From Symbiodinium natans (taxonomy: Eukaryota > Sar > Dinophyceae > Suessiales > Symbiodiniaceae), in contig CAJNDS010002218.1 in NCBI GenBank assembly GCA_905221605.1, positions 66,001 to 130,000 of the forward strand: a stretch of 64,000 nucleotides of DNA. Direction: 5' to 3'. Below, in pieces: positions 61,801 to 64,000 of this stretch. Both the position numbers and the translations under genes were made by a program. The notes below the pieces were generated by a model, which did no database searches, had not been told where the DNA came from, and worked only from the letters and a program-made list of their open reading frames with translations. Position 1 is the first letter of the stretch. Each line of letters opens with the position of its first letter.

Positions 61801-63751
61801 GGGTTTAGGGTTTAGGGTTTAGGGTTTAGGGTTTAGGGTTTAGGGTTTAGGGTTTAGGGTGTAAGGTTTAGGGTTTAGGGTTTAGGGTTTAGGGTTTAGG
61901 GTTTAGGGTTTAGGGTTTAGGGTTTAGGGTTTAGGGTTTAGAGTTTGTGAACTTGGACATTCATGGTACGCATTAACCAATTGTAACTGTACCTATAACT
62001 GTACTTATAACCGTACTAGGACACTTCAGGGGCTTATAAGTGGGCTATATGTACAATTAACATTGGTTAATAATAATAAGTCCCATGAACCTCCAAGAAA
62101 GGCATAAAAAGGCTAGATACCCTCCCTTGCTCGAGGGTGTTTGTCAGGGAGTCTGACAGAAATGGAAACCACATGTTTTACAACCCTAAAAGCCTAAACC
62201 CTACAAACCCAAAAACCCAACCCCTAAACCAACCCTTGTTTTGTCTAATAACCTTCATTGTGAGGGAACCTCGCCCTACTATGGAAAGAGAACAAGGGCC
62301 AGTCCTTCAACCTTTCATTCTGGTTTTAGGGAAAACGGGCTTAGGGTTTGGGGCTTTGGGGGTTTGAGGGCTTCAAGGTTTTTGGGCCTGAGCGTTTACA
62401 GGGTATGGGGTTGTGGGCTTTGCAAGAAGTTCGAAGTGTAGGAACCTAAGCCATCAACTCTAAACATACAACGCCCTAAACCCGAATCCCTCAACCCTAA
62501 CCCCTAAACCCCAAACCCCAAACCCTCAACCCCTAAACCCCCTAAACCCCCTAAACCCCCTAAACCCCCTAAACCCCCTAAACCCCCTAAACCCCCTAGA
62601 CCCCCTAAACCCCCTAAACCCCCTAAACCCCCTAAACCCCCTACACCCCCTACACCCCCTAAACCCCCTAAACCCCCTAAACCCCTAAACCCCTAAACCC
62701 CCTAAACCCCCTAAACCCCCTAAACCCCCTAAAAACCCCCTAAACCCCCTAAACCCCCTAAACCCCCTAAACCCCCTAAACCCCCTAAACCCCCAACCCC
62801 CTAAACCCCCTAAACCCCCTAAACCCCCTAAACCCCCTTAACCCCCTAAACCCCCTAAACCCTAAACCGCTGAAACTGAAGACCGGCCCCCTCGCCAGCG
62901 ATGGGGGCTGGTCGCTCCCCGGCTGCGGGGGCCGGTCGTTAGCAAGCCACCAGTAGGGCCTGCGGACCCGTAGGCGAAGGCCGGCAGGCGAGCCGTATAG
63001 AGTCCTGGACCTTAGGTCCACGGCATGGACCACAGGACCACACTGCAGCCTATAGAAAGACAGCCCTAAACCCTTGCATTTCTGCACTCCGTGACCACCC
63101 AGCAATTGAAGAGCCCTTCGGGCCTTCTGGCCCAGGGGCCCAGAAGGCCTCTCAAAGGCGCAGCAAACGCCCAAATCTTGCTTTTTGGCTTCCCAAAAAA
63201 CCTTCCACGAGGTTCAAAAAACCAAAACTGGCCGTTAGAGCCGGCCCCCCCCCCCCGCCCCACGTTAAGCTTTCCCAAAGGCCTCCGGAGCTTGCCGGTC
63301 TAGTCGAGCCTGCCACTTTTGGCGATGCTGGGCACAAAGGCAGGGGGCCTCCAAAAACGTCTGACACCTCCAAATTTCAACATGAAGCCATGCATCTGCG
63401 CGACTGTCGGAATGGGCGACCTGCCAACACCATATATCCTCCCTTACTAGCGGGGTTGGGGGATAAATAACCCTAAACCCGTCAAGCTTTTGGGTGGGCG
63501 GGCACTTCAGCTAAATAGCCGGACCCAAGCCAAAGAATGTGGTGGTCCGAGCGTACGCCAGCGAACACCCTACACCCTAAACCCTAATAACTAATAACCC
63601 TAGACCCGAATTTAAACCCTGAACCCTAAACCCTAACCCTAAACCCGAAACCCTGCACATACATAGGGTTTCGCCGGGCATCTAAGCTGCGGAGGACGGC
63701 CGAAGTGCCGGCGTTGACGGAGTCGTGGATGCAGAAGAGGTCGCACATGAC
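52768..63751 (-). CDS. Large multi-exon coiled-coil-rich protein, unknown
   Basis: Gene-level entry. Minus-strand exons in order: 63680-63751, 61297-61376, 60854-60942, (60565-60608), 59897-59950, 59604-59690, 59018-59113, 58691-58770, 58383-58485, 58120-58222, 55910-55962, 55666-55743, 54776-54842, 54380-54435, 53275-53328, 52768-52824 (TAA stop). Phases agree for 59950 to 59018, for 58770 to 58120, for 55962 to 55666, and for 54842 to 52768. Other joins need alternative donors or unseen exons. The product is mostly helical and charged. The C-terminal third (ESWQQVARAE, ALQEAWSATLTAAERL, FHQIGQSLFSHA, VVQPLLMQLITFE) resembles BAR-type helical bundles in pattern only; I would not assign a family. 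The 5' end is beyond 63.75 kb. Introns hold most of the telomere-type arrays of this region. Some islands may belong to a second gene. Confidence 0.6.
53275..53328 (-). CDS. Exon, hydrophobic helix
   Basis: Acceptor GCCACGCAG|CAG, then QVVNRVVQPLLMQLITFE; GC donor (GCTTCC). Confidence 0.68.
53483..53512. repeat. Poly-T followed by poly-G
   Basis: CTTTTTTTTTT then 14 G. Reverse complement of the C/A runs elsewhere. Confidence 0.92.
53635..53965. repeat. TTAGGCC/TTTAGGC variant array
   Basis: About 46 units that alternate in blocks between TTTAGGC and TTAGGCC; no standard TTTAGGG. Confidence 0.96.
54195..54355. repeat. CCCTAAA array
   Basis: About 22 units. Confidence 0.94.
54380..54435 (-). 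CDS. Exon, helical
   Basis: Reads CEDQFHQIGQSLFSHAVQ; acceptor CTTGAAG, GC donor (GCCCCC). Confidence 0.66.
54776..54842 (-). CDS. Exon
   Basis: Acceptor GCTCGCAG|GAG, then EEGILHHLIRGAVLDD and ESVERP; GC donor (GCCGCC). Confidence 0.64.
55250..55500. repeat. Two CCCTAAA arrays
   Basis: 55250-55320 and 55380-55497, separated by a 60-bp degenerate stretch. Confidence 0.93.
55556..55655. repeat. CCCCTAAA 8-mer array
   Basis: About 12 units of the 8-mer CCCCTAAA. Confidence 0.95.
55666..55743 (-). CDS. Exon: coiled coil
   Basis: Acceptor CACCTGCAG|GAG, then ERANVALQEAWSATLTAA and ERLRIAFK; GA donor (GACAGG). Directly continues 55910-55962. Confidence 0.7.
55910..55962 (-). CDS. Exon with a textbook acceptor
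   Basis: TTTCCTTTCTCTGTAG precedes ADTSLLRESWQQVARAE; GC donor (GCGAGG), with a GT donor five bases on. Confidence 0.7.
55985..56115. repeat. TTTAGGG/TTTAGGGG array
   Basis: 8-mers TTTAGGGG dominate 56030-56080. Confidence 0.92.
56427..56500 (-). CDS. Coding-like island
   Basis: Reads PRYVRDLSGEWLQRWSP and then a stop (TAG). It lies in an intron of the large gene if that gene is continuous; could be a separate exon. Confidence 0.35.
56640..56986. other. Island without telomere repeats, unclassified
   Basis: A plus-strand frame at 56696-56938 (GRGFIHDIESKFLQLVIG) is open, but no splice or start context supports it. Confidence 0.35.
56987..57080. mobile_element. TIR element, family T2
   Basis: GGGATGTTCCCCCTTATAC to TAAAAGGGGGAATATCTC, with ACAGTCCTTA inside. 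Confidence 0.85.
57240..57329. mobile_element. TIR element, family T2
   Basis: GGGATGCTCCACCTTATA to TATAAGGGGGAACATCCC; second copy in the same orientation, about 250 bp from the first. Confidence 0.85.
57629..57741. mobile_element. Element family T5, with TIR
   Basis: GGGGTTGTACCTCGGACCC at the left and GGGGTACAACCTTGG at the right are inverted ends. Confidence 0.72.
57770..58110. other. Degenerate telomere-like stretch, no gene
   Basis: Units such as TTTATAGGG, TTTACAAGG and TTCAGGG with no supported reading frame. Confidence 0.5.
58120..58222 (-). CDS. Exon, 103 nt
   Basis: Acceptor AACCTGCAG|G, then DQSAQRRALGERARSLRL and LPDSGPVTLDASSRL; GT donor (GTCCGAG). First base completes the codon of 58383-58485. 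Confidence 0.72.
58232..58275. mobile_element. Solo end of TIR family T3
   Basis: ACTTGGAGGTTCATGGTGC, then TTAACCAATTTTTACCC passing directly into a CCCTAAA/CCCCAAA array. Confidence 0.6.
58383..58485 (-). CDS. Exon, 103 nt, helical
   Basis: Reads MLRHFRAHFAKRLAQEPE then AAGQRQISEKLQLL; acceptor AGCAAAG, GC donor (GCGCGAC). Split codons fit on both sides. Confidence 0.74.
58691..58770 (-). CDS. Exon, Cys/Pro-rich
   Basis: Acceptor GGTTTGCAG, then MRALQCLEAHCKPLPCPA and FRDSQ; strong GT donor (CAGG|GTAAGC). Confidence 0.72.
58785..58970. repeat. CCCTAAA/CCCGAAA array
   Basis: Alternating CCCTAAA and CCCGAAA units. Confidence 0.92.
59018..59113 (-). CDS. Exon, 32 codons
   Basis: Acceptor CACACACAG|GAC, then DSSAQLLSRAAAFTRN and ASRETWPYRARALRHP; GC donor (GCAGCATG). 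Phase 0 to 0. Confidence 0.74.
59165..59420. repeat. TTTAAGGG and TTCTAGGG variant arrays
   Basis: Five TTTAAGGG units, then about 19 TTCTAGGG 8-mers (59220-59370), then TTTAGGG. Confidence 0.95.
59604..59690 (-). CDS. Exon, 29 codons, acidic helix
   Basis: Reads ELLEELQVELPSQKSVSL, then SREILGWHQEL; GC donor (GCGGGTTC). Phase 0 fits its neighbours. Confidence 0.72.
59695..59870. repeat. TTTAGGG array
   Basis: About 23 units. Confidence 0.93.
59897..59950 (-). CDS. Exon, 18 codons
   Basis: Acceptor CCACCGTCAG|GTG, then VAHHTMVGTYHAGPCPGL; GT donor (GTCAAAG). Confidence 0.68.
59965..60490. repeat. Two long TTTAGGG arrays
   Basis: 59969-60198 and 60325-60484, separated by an island with ACCCTATATAATCCC and GGGTATATATAGGGC, an inverted pair at 60205-60243. 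Confidence 0.95.
60565..60608 (-). CDS. Coding-like island
   Basis: Reads ADSTGPAPDLDPKTQ after CCCTCATAG; borders weak. Confidence 0.42.
60645..60755. repeat. TTTAGGG/TTTGGGG array
   Basis: About 15 mixed units. Confidence 0.9.
60854..60942 (-). CDS. Exon, 89 nt
   Basis: Acceptor GAACCTCAG|G, then TNYILWAVGTVLDPTELA and GRIRDVAGRNG; GT donor (GTGGGAG). The frame stays open upstream to about 61030. Confidence 0.7.
61297..61376 (-). CDS. Exon, 80 nt
   Basis: Reads KLPAKEKSQRVLTDNLQA and LLDYQIL after CCTAGAG; GC donor (GCCCTT). Confidence 0.66.
61480..61765. other. Non-repeat island, unclassified
   Basis: No telomere units and no convincing frame; a short AT-rich segment ends near 61760. 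Confidence 0.4.
61765..61945. repeat. TTTAGGG array
   Basis: About 24 units, adjacent to a T3 element. Confidence 0.94.
61951..62097. mobile_element. TIR element, family T3, longer variant
   Basis: ACTTGGACATTCATGGTAC at the left, TCCCATGAACCTCCAAG at the right; inner inverted TTAACCAATT and AATTAACATTGGTTAA. Confidence 0.78.
62098..62455. other. Island, no supported gene
   Basis: Plus-strand frames are open, but they follow from degenerate repeat sequence. Confidence 0.35.
62460..62870. repeat. CCCCCTAAA 9-mer array
   Basis: About 38 units of the 9-mer CCCCCTAAA with a few 8-mers and ACACC variants; reverse complement of the unit at 10600-10735. Confidence 0.96.
62871..63460. other. GC-rich island related to the 42-kb repeat
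   Basis: GCAAACGCCCAAATCTTGC and TTTTTGGCTTCCC near 63170 resemble the unit at 42140-42715. An AGAAGGCC/GGCCTTCT hairpin lies at 63114-63150. No gene supported. Confidence 0.5.
63680..63751 (-). CDS. Exon, 24 codons
   Basis: Acceptor CAACAGCAG|GTC, then VMCDLFCIHDSVNAGTSA and VLRSLD; GC donor (GCCCGG). Most upstream exon I can see for the large gene. Confidence 0.68.
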
Positions 63752-63754
63752 CTG

Positions 63755-63865
63755 CTGTTGAGGGTTTAGGTTTAGGGTTCAGGGTTCAGGGTTCAGGGTT
63801 CAGGGTTCAGGGTTTAGGGTTTAGGGTTTAGGGTTTATGGTTTAGGGTTTCGAGTTTATAGGGTT
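63755..63865. repeat. TTCAGGG/TTTAGGG array
   Basis: Six TTCAGGG units, then TTTAGGG. Confidence 0.92.
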
Positions 63866-64000
63866 TAGGGTTCCTCCCCGGGCCACAAACCCTTCACCTG
63901 GCCCCTCAAGGGAAGGGCCGATATCATCATTGGCAAATTGCATAACAGTACATCAAAAACACCCACCTAAAGCCTAAAACCTAAACCCTAAACCCTAAGC

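Larger units (their letters stand above)
1..64000. repeat. Dispersed telomere-type TTTAGGG/CCCTAAA repeats across the whole window
   Basis: Blocks of TTTAGGG (plus strand) or CCCTAAA occur throughout, from one or two units to about 400 bp, in both orientations and separated by non-repeat islands. TTTAGGG is the plant/alveolate telomere unit, but arrays that change orientation and alternate with unique DNA for 64 kb are interstitial, not a chromosome end. Many exon islands have CCCTAAA on the left and TTTAGGG on the right, so in the sense of the minus-strand genes an intron often begins with TTTAGGG and ends with C-rich CCCTAAA. Exceptions exist (for example around 3600, 37100 and 58150). Confidence 0.95.

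Noticed and set aside
1-64000. tRNA, rRNA, and spliced-leader RNA genes
   Set aside because: None noticed by eye on either strand; a covariance-model search would be needed to exclude small or diverged ones.

Overview
The window looks like a dinoflagellate nuclear chromosome segment. Four things point there. Arrays of the 7-mer TTTAGGG/CCCTAAA and its variants cover a large part of the 64 kb. One gene encodes the 22-residue 'FNQSLENV' repeat protein that I associate with dinoflagellates. Many introns appear to start with GC or GA instead of GT. A broken mitochondrial cox1 copy ends in the NVMPRRIP motif. The lineage call is an inference; I could not search any database.

The window is not empty telomeric filler. 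Between the arrays lie islands of about 40-220 bp, and a large share of them read on the MINUS strand as short exons: open frames with plausible sequence, an AG|(G) acceptor and a GT/GC/GA donor. In several runs the codon phases of successive islands fit each other, which is hard to get by chance. Sense-strand introns are made largely of telomere-type repeats and short terminal-inverted-repeat (TIR) elements. Every gene I could assemble lies on the minus strand.

Layout (minus-strand genes, so read right to left). About 63.75-52.77 kb: a coiled-coil-rich gene of at least 16 exons, unknown function, with a probable C-terminal exon at 52768. About 50.7-47.4 kb: exons of an unknown gene. About 47.2-43.2 kb: an unknown gene with a candidate start at 47214 and an intron made of a TIR element filled with TTTAGGG. 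About 43-39 kb: satellites and microsatellites. 34.6-33.9 kb: nuclear copy of mitochondrial DNA with cox1 pieces. 33-28.8 kb: scattered exons and TIR elements. 28.09-25.65 kb: a four-exon gene joining a ubiquitin-like domain to 23 copies of a 22-residue leucine-rich-like repeat. 24-21.3 kb: exons of an unknown gene with a Cys/His cluster and an intron that is one TIR element. 19.0-18.0 kb: a six-exon predicted membrane protein with tiny introns. 17.2-12.1 kb: exons with coiled-coil and RING-like pieces. 11.3-0.2 kb: a RING-IBR-RING type ubiquitin ligase spread over more than 11 kb and running off the left edge.

At least seven TIR families recur. Several copies contain a TTTAGGG array in their middle, and at least three end exactly on exon boundaries, so they behave like introners. 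One repeat occurs both with and without a CCCTAAA array 270 bp apart, showing that arrays insert or expand into other sequence. Exon limits are read by eye and need transcript support.
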